Of a stretch of 64,000 bases of DNA, positions 52,664 to 61,703 are shown one piece after another. The translations under genes were made by a program, and so were the position numbers. Source of the DNA: Hyphomonas sp. CY54-11-8 (GTDB taxonomy: Bacteria; Pseudomonadota; Alphaproteobacteria; Caulobacterales; Hyphomonadaceae). The stretch is from positions 186,001 to 250,000 of the forward strand of contig NZ_AWFD01000012.1 in assembly GCF_000682735.1 (NCBI RefSeq), in the 5' to 3' direction. Each line of letters starts with the position of its first letter. The first letter of the stretch is position 1. The notes below the pieces were generated by a model. The model did no database searches, was not told the DNA's origin, and saw nothing but the letters and a program-made list of their open reading frames with translations.

Positions 52664-53098
52664 ATGCCTGACAGCCACCTCATTCGTGATGTCTTTCCGG
52701 CGCCAAGCCCGAGTTCAACCTCACTTGGCTTCGAGCTTCTTGCGCTCGACATGAAGGAATTGACGACGCGGGTGCGTTTCGAGGGCCGACCGGAATTCTG
52801 TAATCCGGCCGGTGTCATTCAGGGCGGGTATCTTGTCGCCATGATGGATGATACGATTGGCATGCTGGCGGGCATGAAAGCCGGCAAGACGAAATTGCCT
52901 TCGACGGTGGATCTGCATACCCACTTCCTCCGTCCTGTTCGTAAAGGTGCCATCGAAGTAGTGGCCCGCCTGCGCAATGTCGGCCGGGCAATGCTTTTTG
53001 CCGAAGCCGAACTTTACGACTCTCGCGGGAAGGAAGCTGCCCGCTCCGCCGCGAGCCTTACCCTGAACCCGGTTCTGAAGCCGGCCAAGGAGAGGTGA
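52664..53098 (+). CDS. PaaI-family hotdog thioesterase
   Basis: This 144-residue hotdog-fold protein has the family motif FCNPAGVIQGGYLVAMMDDTIGML (the N..G..hGG...A..D pattern with catalytic Asp) and a C-terminal sheet with SAASLTLNP. It likely hydrolyses acyl-CoA to free acid and CoA, recycling CoA or clearing dead-end intermediates. It starts 6 bp after the dehydrogenase stop and is 1 bp from the next gene. Confidence 0.88.
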   Translation: MPDSHLIRDVFPAPSPSSTSLGFELLALDMKELTTRVRFEGRPEFCNPAGVIQGGYLVAMMDDTIGMLAGMKAGKTKLPSTVDLHTHFLRPVRKGAIEVVARLRNVGRAMLFAEAELYDSRGKEAARSAASLTLNPVLKPAKER

Positions 53099-53099
53099 A

Positions 53100-53747
53100 A
53101 TGGCTGTGATGCAGAACTATGCCGAACTCCTGTTTACCGATGCGGTAAAAGCCTATCAGGAGCAGGTTGGTATGCGTGAAAAATACGAAAGTATCTACGC
53201 CAACCGGCATCGAGGTCCGCTGGACGACGATACGATTGCATTCCTCTCGGGTATGACCAGCTTCTACATTGCCACAACCGGCAGCAATGGGTGGCCTTAT
53301 ATCCAGCATCGCGGCGGTCCTGCTGGCTTCGTGAAGATCCTCGGACCGGACACGATCGGTTTTGCGGACTATCTTGGCAACCGGCAGTTCATCACGCGCG
53401 GCAATCTCGATGGATCAGATCGGGTTTCTCTTTTTTTCATGGACTATGCCCGCCGTGCCCGGCTGAAAATGCTCGGAGAAGCCCGCATGATCGATGCCGC
53501 TTCAGACCCGGAATTGCAGGATGTTCTGGCTCAGGATGGGCAAGGGCCGGTGGAACGTCTGATGACGATCAAGATCGTCGCCCGCGATTGGAACTGCCCG
53601 AAATACATCCTGCCGCGGTATACAGAGGAACAAGTCGCTCAGTTGATCGCCCCAAGGCTCAACGAGTTGGTGGAGGAGAACCAGCAACTCAAGGCCCGGG
53701 TCGCGCAGCTGGAAAGCAGGCAATCGCCTGAAACAAAGTCAGAATAA
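53100..53747 (+). CDS. Pyridoxamine 5'-phosphate oxidase-family FMN-binding protein
   Basis: This 215-residue protein has the split-barrel fold. FYIATTGSNGWPYIQHRGGPAGFVKIL and then TIGFADYLGNRQFITRGNL, with DRVSLFFMDYARRARLKMLGEARM near the middle, are typical of PNPOx-like flavoproteins that bind FMN or F420. A C-terminal coiled coil (about residues 185 to 208) is unusual. Its role with beta-oxidation genes is unknown; reduction of a lipid-derived intermediate is one possibility. Confidence 0.82.
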   Translation: MAVMQNYAELLFTDAVKAYQEQVGMREKYESIYANRHRGPLDDDTIAFLSGMTSFYIATTGSNGWPYIQHRGGPAGFVKILGPDTIGFADYLGNRQFITRGNLDGSDRVSLFFMDYARRARLKMLGEARMIDAASDPELQDVLAQDGQGPVERLMTIKIVARDWNCPKYILPRYTEEQVAQLIAPRLNELVEENQQLKARVAQLESRQSPETKSE

Positions 53748-53777
53748 CATCCACTCCAAGGAAAGGAGTCACTTCAA

Positions 53778-54983
53778 ATGACTGAAGCCTATATCTACGA
53801 CGCGGTCCGCACGCCGCGTGGCAAGGGCAAGAAAAGTGGTTCGTTGCACGAAATCACGTCGCTTAGCCTCGCCACGCAGGTGCTGCAGGCCATCCGTGAG
53901 CGGAACGACCTCGACACGTCTAAGGTCGATGACGTTGTCCTCGGCTGCGTTTCGCCGGTGGGCGAGCAAGGCGCAGATATCGCCCGTGTTGCTGTGCTGA
54001 ACGCTGATTACGCGGAAACGACCGCCGGTGTGCAGGTCGACCGCTTCTGCGCTTCCGGTCTCGAAGCCTGCAACATGGCCGCATCCAAGGTCATGACCGG
54101 CGAGGCCGACATGGCTATCGGCGGCGGTGTTGAATCCATGAGCCGCGTGCCGATGGGCGCGTCCGGCGGTGCCTGGTCGACCGATCCGCAGGTCGCCCTG
54201 AAGACCTACTTCACCCCGCAGGGTATCGGCGCCGACACGATCGCAACAAAATACGGCTTCTCGCGAGACGACGTTGACGCCTTCGCAGTCGAGAGCCAGC
54301 GCCGCGCCGCGCAGGCCTGGAAGGAAGGCCGCTTTGCCAAGTCCATCGTGCCTGTAAAGGACCAGATGGGCGGTATCCGCCTCGATCATGATGAGCACAT
54401 GCGTCCTGATGCGGACATGCAGTCTCTGGCTGGCCTTCAGCCGTCCTTTGCCGGCATGGGCGCGATGGGCTTCGATGAAGTCATCAAGCAGCGCTATCCG
54501 GAACTCGAAAAGATCAACCACGTCCACCATGCCGGCAATTCGTCCGGTATCGTCGATGGTGCGTCGGCTGTCCTGTTCGGCTCGAAGGAAATGGGCGAAG
54601 CGCTTGGCCTGAAGCCGCGCGCCCGCGTCAAGGCCATGGCCTCCATTGGCTCCGAGCCTGGCATCATGCTGACCGGTCCGACCTATGTCAGCCAGAAGGT
54701 CCTGAAGAAAGCCGGCATGAACCCGGAAGATATCGATCTTTATGAGCTGAACGAGGCCTTTGCCTCGGTCGTGCTCCTGATGATGCAGAATCTCAATATT
54801 CCGCACGACAAGATGAACGTGAACGGTGGTGCCATTGCGATGGGTCACCCGCTGGGCGCTACCGGCGGCATGATTCTCGGCACGATGCTGGACGAGCTCG
54901 AGCGGGCCGACAAGGAAACGGCCCTGATCACGCTCTGCGTCGGTGCCGGCATGGGCACGGCCACAATCATCGAACGCGTCTAA
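53778..54983 (+). CDS. Acetyl-CoA C-acyltransferase (thiolase)
   Basis: This 401-residue thiolase has the acyl-accepting cysteine C91 in [16 protein letters not shown], the His in the [15 protein letters not shown] motif near residue 357, and the second cysteine in [10 protein letters not shown]. It cleaves 3-ketoacyl-CoA to acetyl-CoA and a shortened acyl-CoA. The gene follows the PNPOx gene by 30 bp and lies 31 bp before the hydratase/dehydrogenase gene, matching a FadA role. Confidence 0.94.
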   Translation: MTEAYIYDAVRTPRGKGKKSGSLHEITSLSLATQVLQAIRERNDLDTSKVDDVVLGCVSPVGEQGADIARVAVLNADYAETTAGVQVDRFCASGLEACNMAASKVMTGEADMAIGGGVESMSRVPMGASGGAWSTDPQVALKTYFTPQGIGADTIATKYGFSRDDVDAFAVESQRRAAQAWKEGRFAKSIVPVKDQMGGIRLDHDEHMRPDADMQSLAGLQPSFAGMGAMGFDEVIKQRYPELEKINHVHHAGNSSGIVDGASAVLFGSKEMGEALGLKPRARVKAMASIGSEPGIMLTGPTYVSQKVLKKAGMNPEDIDLYELNEAFASVVLLMMQNLNIPHDKMNVNGGAIAMGHPLGATGGMILGTMLDELERADKETALITLCVGAGMGTATIIERV

Positions 54984-55014
54984 TCCTTACTCAGAATAAT
55001 CGGAACACAGTATC

Positions 55015-57246
55015 ATGAAACTCGAGACATTTGGTTGGGACATCGACGCAGACGGCATTGCGCACGCTGTATTCGACGTGCCGGGCCGCAGCATGAACAC
55101 GCTGACGGGCAAGGCGGTCGCCGACATCATCGCAATCGCTGACGAAGTCGCTTCCAACGATGCCATCAAAGGCCTGGTCATTTCCTCCGGCAAGCCGAGC
55201 GGCTTTTGTGCCGGGGCGGACCTGGGCGAAATGGGCCAACGCGCTGGCGGCGGTGAGAAAAAAGAACTCTCCGAAGCCGAACTGAAGAAACAGCAATTTG
55301 ACCAGGGCTTTGCCCTGAACGGCACGCTGCGCAAATTGGAAACCTGCGGCAAGCCGGTTGCTGTGGCGCTGAACGGGCTTGCTCTTGGTGGCGGCCTCGA
55401 AGTGGCACTCGCCTGCCACTACCGCGTTGCAGCAAATGACAATCCGAAGCTGCAGTTCGGTCTGCCGGAAGCCAAGATCGGCCTTCTGCCGGGCGCTGGT
55501 GGCACGCAGCGTCTGCCGCGCCTCGTCGGCGTTCAGGCCGCTCTGCCGCTGATCCTGCAGGGTGAAAGCTTCAATGCCGAGAAGGCGTACGCCATGGGCG
55601 TTGTTCAGGAGCTCGCACCTTCTTCAGAAACCGTCGAAAAGGCCAGGGCTTGGGTCAAAGCGAACCCGACCGCCAAGGCGCCGTGGGACGAAAAAGGCTA
55701 CAAGGTTCCAGGCGGCGTGCCGCACAAATCACCAGGTGCCGGCCAGGTTGCCACGATGGCGAACATGATGCTGTCGTCGAAAACCTACGGTAACTATCCG
55801 GCCCAGAAGAACATCCTGTCCTGCATCTATGAAGGCATTCAGGTGCCGATCGATGCCGGTCTGCGTATCGAGACGCGTTACTTCATCAACACCCAGCAGC
55901 GCCCGGAAGCCAAGGCGATGATCCGTTCGCTGTTCCTGTCGATGCAGGAGCTGTCGAAAGGCGCGAACCGTCCGGCTGGACATCCGAAGACGGAGTTCAA
56001 AAAGATTGCCGTGATCGGCGCCGGCCTGATGGGCGCGGGTATTGCCTATGTTCAGGCGAAAGCTGGTATCCCTACGGTTCTGGTCGATGTCTCGAAAGAG
56101 AACGCCGAGAAGGGCAAGGATTATTCCCGCCGCCTCGTCGACAAGGATGTTTCGCGCGGCAAGTCCACGAAAGAGAAGGGCGACGCGCTGCTCGACCTGA
56201 TCACCACGACCGACTCTTATGACGATGTCAAAGGGGCTGACCTGGTCATCGAAGCTGTCTTCGAAAATGTCGAACTGAAAGCGAAGATCACCGAGATGGC
56301 TGAAGCCGTTCTGGATGATGACGCAGTCTTCGGATCCAACACGTCGACTTTGCCCATCACGGGCCTCGCCAAGGCGTCCAAACGTCCGGAGAACTTTATC
56401 GGCATTCACTTCTTCTCACCGGTGGAGCGTATGGGACTGGTCGAGATTATCTCCGGCAAGGAAACCAGTGAAGCGACACTCGCCAAGGCGATCGACTATG
56501 TGCTTGCTATCCGCAAGACGCCGATTGCCGTGAACGACAGCCGTGGATTCTACACCTCGCGTTGCTTTGGCACCTATACGCGCGAAGGCATGGAAATGCT
56601 GGCCGAGGGCATCAAGCCGGCGATCATCGAGAATGTTGGCCGTCAATGCGGCATGCCGATGGGCGCGCTTGAAGTGTCCGACTCGGTCGGTCTCGACACG
56701 GCTCTGAAAGTTACACGCGCGACGGCTGAAGCTGCGGGTGTAGACCTGCAGGGCGATGACCGGACCCAGTTCCTTGCCTGGCTGGTCGAAGACCAGGGCC
56801 GTGTCGGCCGAAAGGCCGGCAAGGGCTTCTACGACTACAACGAGAAGGGTAAGCCGGAACGCCTCTGGCCGGACATCAACAAGATGATCGAAGTGAAGGT
56901 GGACGAATGCCCGCCGGACCTGAAGAAGGAGCTGACCAATCGCTTCCTCGTCCGTCAGGCTATCGAAGTGGCCCGCTGCTTCGATGAGGGCGTCATCACC
57001 GATGCGCGCGATGCCGACATCGGCTCGATCCTTGCCTGGGGCTTCGCGCCATTCACCGGCGGTTGCTGTTCTTATGTCGACCTGATCTGGGGCATCAAGG
57101 AGTTCGTCGCCGAGGCTGACCGCCTTGCCGCCAAGTATGGCGAACGCTTCGAGCCGCCAGCTGTTCTGCGCGACATGGCTGCCAAAGGCGAAGGCTTCTA
57201 CGATCGGTTCCCGCCAGCCGGGACGAAGGCGAAAGTTGCCGCATAA
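55015..57246 (+). CDS. Bifunctional enoyl-CoA hydratase / 3-hydroxyacyl-CoA dehydrogenase (FadJ/FadB-like)
   Basis: This 743-residue fusion enzyme has an N-terminal crotonase domain (residues 1 to about 300: [22 protein letters not shown] and [18 protein letters not shown]). An NAD-binding dehydrogenase domain follows, starting near residue 331 ([18 protein letters not shown]). The 3HCDH C-terminal domain contains [21 protein letters not shown]. It carries out hydration and oxidation in beta-oxidation. Strong terminator bases follow the stop. A FadI/FadA-type partner is the thiolase upstream. Confidence 0.94.
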   Translation: MKLETFGWDIDADGIAHAVFDVPGRSMNTLTGKAVADIIAIADEVASNDAIKGLVISSGKPSGFCAGADLGEMGQRAGGGEKKELSEAELKKQQFDQGFALNGTLRKLETCGKPVAVALNGLALGGGLEVALACHYRVAANDNPKLQFGLPEAKIGLLPGAGGTQRLPRLVGVQAALPLILQGESFNAEKAYAMGVVQELAPSSETVEKARAWVKANPTAKAPWDEKGYKVPGGVPHKSPGAGQVATMANMMLSSKTYGNYPAQKNILSCIYEGIQVPIDAGLRIETRYFINTQQRPEAKAMIRSLFLSMQELSKGANRPAGHPKTEFKKIAVIGAGLMGAGIAYVQAKAGIPTVLVDVSKENAEKGKDYSRRLVDKDVSRGKSTKEKGDALLDLITTTDSYDDVKGADLVIEAVFENVELKAKITEMAEAVLDDDAVFGSNTSTLPITGLAKASKRPENFIGIHFFSPVERMGLVEIISGKETSEATLAKAIDYVLAIRKTPIAVNDSRGFYTSRCFGTYTREGMEMLAEGIKPAIIENVGRQCGMPMGALEVSDSVGLDTALKVTRATAEAAGVDLQGDDRTQFLAWLVEDQGRVGRKAGKGFYDYNEKGKPERLWPDINKMIEVKVDECPPDLKKELTNRFLVRQAIEVARCFDEGVITDARDADIGSILAWGFAPFTGGCCSYVDLIWGIKEFVAEADRLAAKYGERFEPPAVLRDMAAKGEGFYDRFPPAGTKAKVAA

Positions 57247-57270
57247 GAGCGACATGAACTGAATAGAAAA

Positions 57271-57297
57271 GGCCGGAGCATCGCTCCGGCCTTTTTT
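57271..57297 (+). terminator. Rho-independent terminator after the beta-oxidation operon
   Basis: GGCCGGAGC-ATC-GCTCCGGCC (57271 to 57291) is a perfect 9-bp stem with a 3-nt loop, followed by TTTTTT; on the other strand AAAA precedes it. It sits between convergent fadJ-like and rne ends and can serve both directions. Confidence 0.93.
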
Positions 57298-57322
57298 GTT
57301 TGAGCGCTAATGATTTGAAGCG

Positions 57323-60037
57323 TTACTTGCGGGCGCGAGACCACCAGCCCGTGCGGCGGGGCGCAGACGGCTCAGACTTCTGTTTTGCCTCAGCTTCCAG
57401 TCCTGCCGCACTTTCGTCCATATGCGCGATGACCGCTTCTGCCTCGACTTCCGCTTCGATGGAATCCTGGGCTTCGGCTTCGGCCGACATGACTTCCGCC
57501 TGGGCCAGCTCATCCGGTTTGGATTCCTGCGTCTCTGCAGTCGGTTCGTTTTCGACTTCGGCTGGGCTGGTTTCAGCGACAGCCTCTTCCGCCGGCGCTT
57601 CTTCTTTCGGCTCGGTCTTGCGTGCGCGGGAACGGCGGGTGCGTTTCGGCTTCGGCTTTTCCTCGGTCTCGGTGTTAGCCTCAGCCTCCGCTTTCACTTC
57701 GGCGACAGCCTCCTCAGCGACGGATTCCGGCTCGATTTCCGGTTCAGACGCTTCCGGCTGTGCTGGCGGTTCCTCATCCAGCATGTCTGGTGCACTTGAG
57801 GCCAGGCCATCGAGATATGCGCCACCATCGGCTGGTGCGTTTTCGTTCTCGCCTTCGGTACGGTCTGCGTTGTTCCGGCGACGACGGCGGCCACCCCGGC
57901 GTCCGCGACGGCGGCGCTTGCGCGGGGCGCCATCGCCTTCGTCGCCGGATGCGTCTGCGCCTTCGCTATCGTCTTCATCGGAGTCGTCATCATTGCTGTC
58001 AGAGGTTTCATCCTCCAGCGCGACGATGGGCGCGTCGCCATCGACGACTTCCATGCCGGTTTCGCGGTCACCCTTGTTGCGGCGGCGTCCACCACGGCGG
58101 CGGCGCTTGCGGCGGGACGATTTCTGCTCGTCGTCATCGCCATCGGCTTCGGTTTCGTCGCCAGCATCATCCGAGTCTTCGTCCTCGATGCTTTCATCGT
58201 CCTCATCGGATGGGGCCGGTTTGGATGGCTTCTGCAGGGAGCGCGGCTGTTTGCGCTTCTTCGGCTTGGCGTTCTGGTCGCGCTCGGCATCTATTGTGAA
58301 GTCGCCCGGCAGCATCTCTTCGGAAGAGTGGATGGAAACGGCAAAGCCAGCTATCCGCTCGATTTCGATCAGGGCTTCGCGCTTGTTGTTCAGGATGTAG
58401 AGCGCCACATCCGTCGGTGCTTTCACCGAGATGGATTTCAGACCGCCAGTGGCCGCACGGGCCTCGATTGCCCGGATCAGCTGCAGGGCTGCCGACGAGA
58501 TCGAGCGGCGACGTCCGGTGCCGTTACAGGACGGGCAGGGGTCGGACGTTGCCTGCAGCACACCCTGGCGGCGGCGCTGGCGGGAGATCTCCATCAGGCC
58601 GAATTGCGAGATCCGGCCGTGCTGGACCCTGGCCCGGTCGACCTTGAGGCATTCTTTCAGCTTCTTCTCGACGGCGCGGTTGTTCTTGTTCTCATCCATG
58701 TCGATGAAGTCGATCACGATGAGGCCGGCGAGATCGCGCAGGCGCATCTGGCGGCAGGCTTCCTCGGCGGCTTCAAGATTGGTGCGGGTCGCAGTCTGTT
58801 CGATGTTCCGTTCGCGCGTCGCCTTGCCGGAGTTCACGTCGATCGCGACCAGCGCTTCGGTCTGGTTGATGACGAGATAACCGCCGGATTTCAGCTGAAC
58901 AACCGGGGAGTAGATCGAATCGAGTTGTTCTTCGACTGCTTCGGAAACGAAGAGGGGGTCCTCTTCCTTCCATTGCTGAACCTTCTTCGACTGGCTCGGC
59001 ATGATCAGCTTGGCCAGATCCTTCGCTTCGCGATAGGCATCTTCGCCTTGCACAAGGACTTCTTCGATCTCCTTGTCGAACATGTCCCGCATGGCCCGGT
59101 GGACCAGCCCGCCTTCGGCATTGATCAGCATCGGGGCTTCGGAGGCCAGCGTCTTTTCGACGATCGTCTCCCAAAGCTTGGAAAGATATTCGTAGTCGCG
59201 CCGGATCTCGGCCTTGGTGCGCTTTGCACCAGCCGTGCGCACGATCAGGCCCATGCCGTCCGGCACATCCAGTTCGGACACGATGGACTTCAGGCGCTTG
59301 CGGTCGGAGCTGTTGACGATCTTGCGGGAGATGCCGCCGCCACGAGGCGTGTTCGGCATCAGGACCGAGTAACGGCCGGCGAGCGAGAGATAGGTGGTCA
59401 GCGCAGCGCCCTTGGAGCCGCGTTCTTCCTTGACCACCTGGACCAGCATCACCTGGCGGCGGCGGATGACTTCCTGGATCTTGTAGCGCTTGGAGATCGA
59501 TGTCCGGCTGGATTTTCGCGCCGGGCGGCGGCCAGACGACTTGGCGGATTTGGCTTTCTTGCCACCATTGTCGCCGTTGTCGTCATTTTCATCGTCTTCG
59601 CCGTCAGAGGAAGCTTCGTCGGCCTCATCATCCGCATCCGAGTCGTCGGATGCGCTGGCTTCGTCGTCATCGCCGTTGGAGTCGTCGCCGTTCTCAGCGT
59701 CGGCCGAGGCTTCATCGTCCTCGTCATCGTCTTCGATGGCGGCGGCGGCTTCTTCGGCAGCTTCGCGAAGCAGGGCTTCGCGGTCTTCGGCCGGCAGCTG
59801 GTAATAATCCGGATGGATCTCGCTGAAGGCGAGGAAGCCATGGCGATTGCCGCCATATTCAACGAACGCCGCCTGCAGGGACGGCTCAACCCGCGTTACC
59901 TTTGCGAGGTAGATGTTGCCGCGGAGTTGTTCGTTACCGGTTGTTTCGAAGTCGAAGTCGTCGACCTGCCCGTTGTTGACGATCGCCACACGGGTCTCTT
60001 CCGGGTGGGCGGCGTCGATCAGCATGAGTTTGCTCAT
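57323..60037 (-). CDS. rne: Ribonuclease E/G family endoribonuclease
   Basis: This 904-residue RNase E has its N-terminal S1 domain split by an acidic insert of Asp/Glu/Ser (about residues 98 to 160) and a basic run (160 to 184). The DNase-I-like catalytic domain has the metal-binding regions ALVAIDVNSGKATRERNIEQTATRTN and VIDFIDMDENKNNRAVE. A zinc-link motif CPSCNGTG lies near residue 500. The C-terminal third is an Arg-rich and acidic disordered scaffold, ending with RRTGWWSRARK. It processes rRNA and tRNA and degrades mRNA. Its leader is about 430 nt from the divergent amidase start. Confidence 0.94.
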   Translation of the reverse strand: MSKLMLIDAAHPEETRVAIVNNGQVDDFDFETTGNEQLRGNIYLAKVTRVEPSLQAAFVEYGGNRHGFLAFSEIHPDYYQLPAEDREALLREAAEEAAAAIEDDDEDDEASADAENGDDSNGDDDEASASDDSDADDEADEASSDGEDDENDDNGDNGGKKAKSAKSSGRRPARKSSRTSISKRYKIQEVIRRRQVMLVQVVKEERGSKGAALTTYLSLAGRYSVLMPNTPRGGGISRKIVNSSDRKRLKSIVSELDVPDGMGLIVRTAGAKRTKAEIRRDYEYLSKLWETIVEKTLASEAPMLINAEGGLVHRAMRDMFDKEIEEVLVQGEDAYREAKDLAKLIMPSQSKKVQQWKEEDPLFVSEAVEEQLDSIYSPVVQLKSGGYLVINQTEALVAIDVNSGKATRERNIEQTATRTNLEAAEEACRQMRLRDLAGLIVIDFIDMDENKNNRAVEKKLKECLKVDRARVQHGRISQFGLMEISRQRRRQGVLQATSDPCPSCNGTGRRRSISSAALQLIRAIEARAATGGLKSISVKAPTDVALYILNNKREALIEIERIAGFAVSIHSSEEMLPGDFTIDAERDQNAKPKKRKQPRSLQKPSKPAPSDEDDESIEDEDSDDAGDETEADGDDDEQKSSRRKRRRRGGRRRNKGDRETGMEVVDGDAPIVALEDETSDSNDDDSDEDDSEGADASGDEGDGAPRKRRRRGRRGGRRRRRNNADRTEGENENAPADGGAYLDGLASSAPDMLDEEPPAQPEASEPEIEPESVAEEAVAEVKAEAEANTETEEKPKPKRTRRSRARKTEPKEEAPAEEAVAETSPAEVENEPTAETQESKPDELAQAEVMSAEAEAQDSIEAEVEAEAVIAHMDESAAGLEAEAKQKSEPSAPRRTGWWSRARK

Positions 60038-60468
60038 GTAGAGGAACCTTTTGATCCGGCGCTGCTGTAACGGGCGGTTTTCGCCTCAGGCAGTCTAGCT
60101 GGCCGGTCTGAATATTGAGGGAATGGGTGCAGGCACGACCGCCTTCATGCCGTCTTGGCGGCATCGAAAAAGCGTAATTAAGGGCGGCACCCTGGTACAT
60201 TTGCTCTGCTTTCCGGAGCGCGGCGCCCGCTGACCTGTGTTGGGTGAGCCGGGATCGCTGGCGCGTCATAAGGAAACTTGCGTTGTAGCACGGTAATCCG
60301 GCTACGACCCGGATAGTGCCCAATTTTCCCGGCCAAGAAAAGAGTCAAATGGTGAATTGGCTGCTGTTCCTCGTTAGCTCTGGTCAATCGTGGGTTAATG
60401 TTCGGTTTGTTATGGAGGCAGTTCGATCAGTCATTTCGTTGTCTTCTGGTGGTAAAAGTCTCAACTGA
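60038..60468. other. Divergent intergenic region: rne leader and amidase promoter
   Basis: No gene is seen in 431 bp. The rne side has a long untranslated region; a TTGACT-like -35 on the minus strand at about 60345 lacks a convincing -10. Such leaders act in RNase E autoregulation in other bacteria. On the plus side, TTAATGTTCGGTTTG near 60393 is a partial CtrA-like element. GANTC sites are present, one at 60342 to 60346. Confidence 0.5.
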
Positions 60469-61653
60469 ATGTTGAAATTCCGGGTGATTTTTCTGGCGAT
60501 AGCCGTCTGCTTCGGGGCCCTCCAGGCCTCGGCCGAGGTGCGCGATGTCCGTGTCGTGGGCAACGGGGCGCCAACCCGAATCACAATTTGGACAGACACA
60601 CCCCAGGATCCGAGAGCCTATATGGTCGAAGGCGCCAGCGGGCGTTTCGTCATTCTGCCCCTGCACGGGGCTGCCACAGAGCAGTCCGGCAATGGTATGG
60701 GCGGCGTGCCCGCGTGGACCGTGTCAGGGTCGGAGCTGCGCTTCAGCCTCGATCGGCCGCTGATGGTGACCCGCGTCCTGACCCTGCCGCCCACCGGAAC
60801 GGCGACCAATCACCGGGTGATCATCGATCTCGACACGGTTTCGGAGGCCCGCTTCGCCAGCGTGGCACGGCGCGACATGCGCCAGCTGGCCAAAGCCCTG
60901 ACAGCCCTCAATGAGGCAGGCCAGCGCAGGGAAGTCGCGGCGCTGCGGCCCGGGGTCGGTCAGAAGAAATACGTAATCGTTGTCGACGCCGGACATGGCG
61001 GGAAAGACCCGGGCGCACTGGCTGTGACCGGCAAGAAGGAAAAAGACATTACGCTGGCGGCGGCGCTGCAGCTGAAGGAGCTGCTGGAGGCAGATCCGCG
61101 ATACGAAGTCCGCCTGACACGCGAAACCGATACTTTCATCGAACTGGAAGACCGGGTGACGCTGGCCCGGAACTGGGGTGCGAACCTGTTCATTTCGCTG
61201 CATGCCGATGCGGCGGGCCGGGATAGCGTCTCCGGGGCGTCGGTCTACACGATTTCGGCACGCGGCGAATCCCGGATCGACAAGGAAGCCAGCAAGAACG
61301 ACTGGGAAATCCCGCTTGAGGACGGCACAGCGCAGTCGATTACTGGTATTCTGAAGGACCTGGTGAAGCGCGAGACCAAGACCCATTCCGCCGAATTTGC
61401 CGAACTGCTGCTGCCGGAGCTTCAGCAGGCCGGGCCTGTGCTGCGCGATACCCACAAGAATGCCGGGTTCTACGTGCTGCTGGCGCCGGATGTACCGGCG
61501 GTCCTGCTGGAGCTTGGCTTCCTGACCAACCGGGACGATGCCAACCGGCTGCAGTCCCGTTCCGGACGTCAGAAATCGATGAATGCCGTGAAGCGTGGCA
61601 TCGACCGCTTCTTTATTCAGCAGGAAAAGCTGCTGGCAGACCGTTCCGGCTGA
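60469..61653 (+). CDS. N-acetylmuramoyl-L-alanine amidase (AmiC-like) with AMIN domain
   Basis: This 394-residue periplasmic amidase has a signal peptide cleaved near ASA-EV (residue 22). An AMIN domain (about 25 to 135) recruits such enzymes to the septum. The Amidase_3 catalytic domain starts at VIVVDAGHGGKDPGA, with FISLHADAA and the catalytic Glu in VLLELGFLTN. It cuts the amide bond between MurNAc and stem peptide during cell separation. It is divergent from rne. Confidence 0.92.
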   Translation: MLKFRVIFLAIAVCFGALQASAEVRDVRVVGNGAPTRITIWTDTPQDPRAYMVEGASGRFVILPLHGAATEQSGNGMGGVPAWTVSGSELRFSLDRPLMVTRVLTLPPTGTATNHRVIIDLDTVSEARFASVARRDMRQLAKALTALNEAGQRREVAALRPGVGQKKYVIVVDAGHGGKDPGALAVTGKKEKDITLAAALQLKELLEADPRYEVRLTRETDTFIELEDRVTLARNWGANLFISLHADAAGRDSVSGASVYTISARGESRIDKEASKNDWEIPLEDGTAQSITGILKDLVKRETKTHSAEFAELLLPELQQAGPVLRDTHKNAGFYVLLAPDVPAVLLELGFLTNRDDANRLQSRSGRQKSMNAVKRGIDRFFIQQEKLLADRSG

Positions 61654-61703
61654 TCCTACGGGGAAATTCGCTTGCCGGGCTGGAAACGAACTGAGACACT
61701 TTC

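Noticed and set aside
57300-58400. Ser-rich plus-strand frame opposite the rne C-terminus (366 codons)
   Set aside because: Serine runs arise from the reversed Asp/Glu codons of rne; no ribosome-binding site.
58328-60070. Long plus-strand frame opposite rne (about 580 codons)
   Set aside because: It mirrors the high-GC third-position pattern of rne, has Val/Gly/Arg/Asp-skewed composition and no domain; rne is certain.
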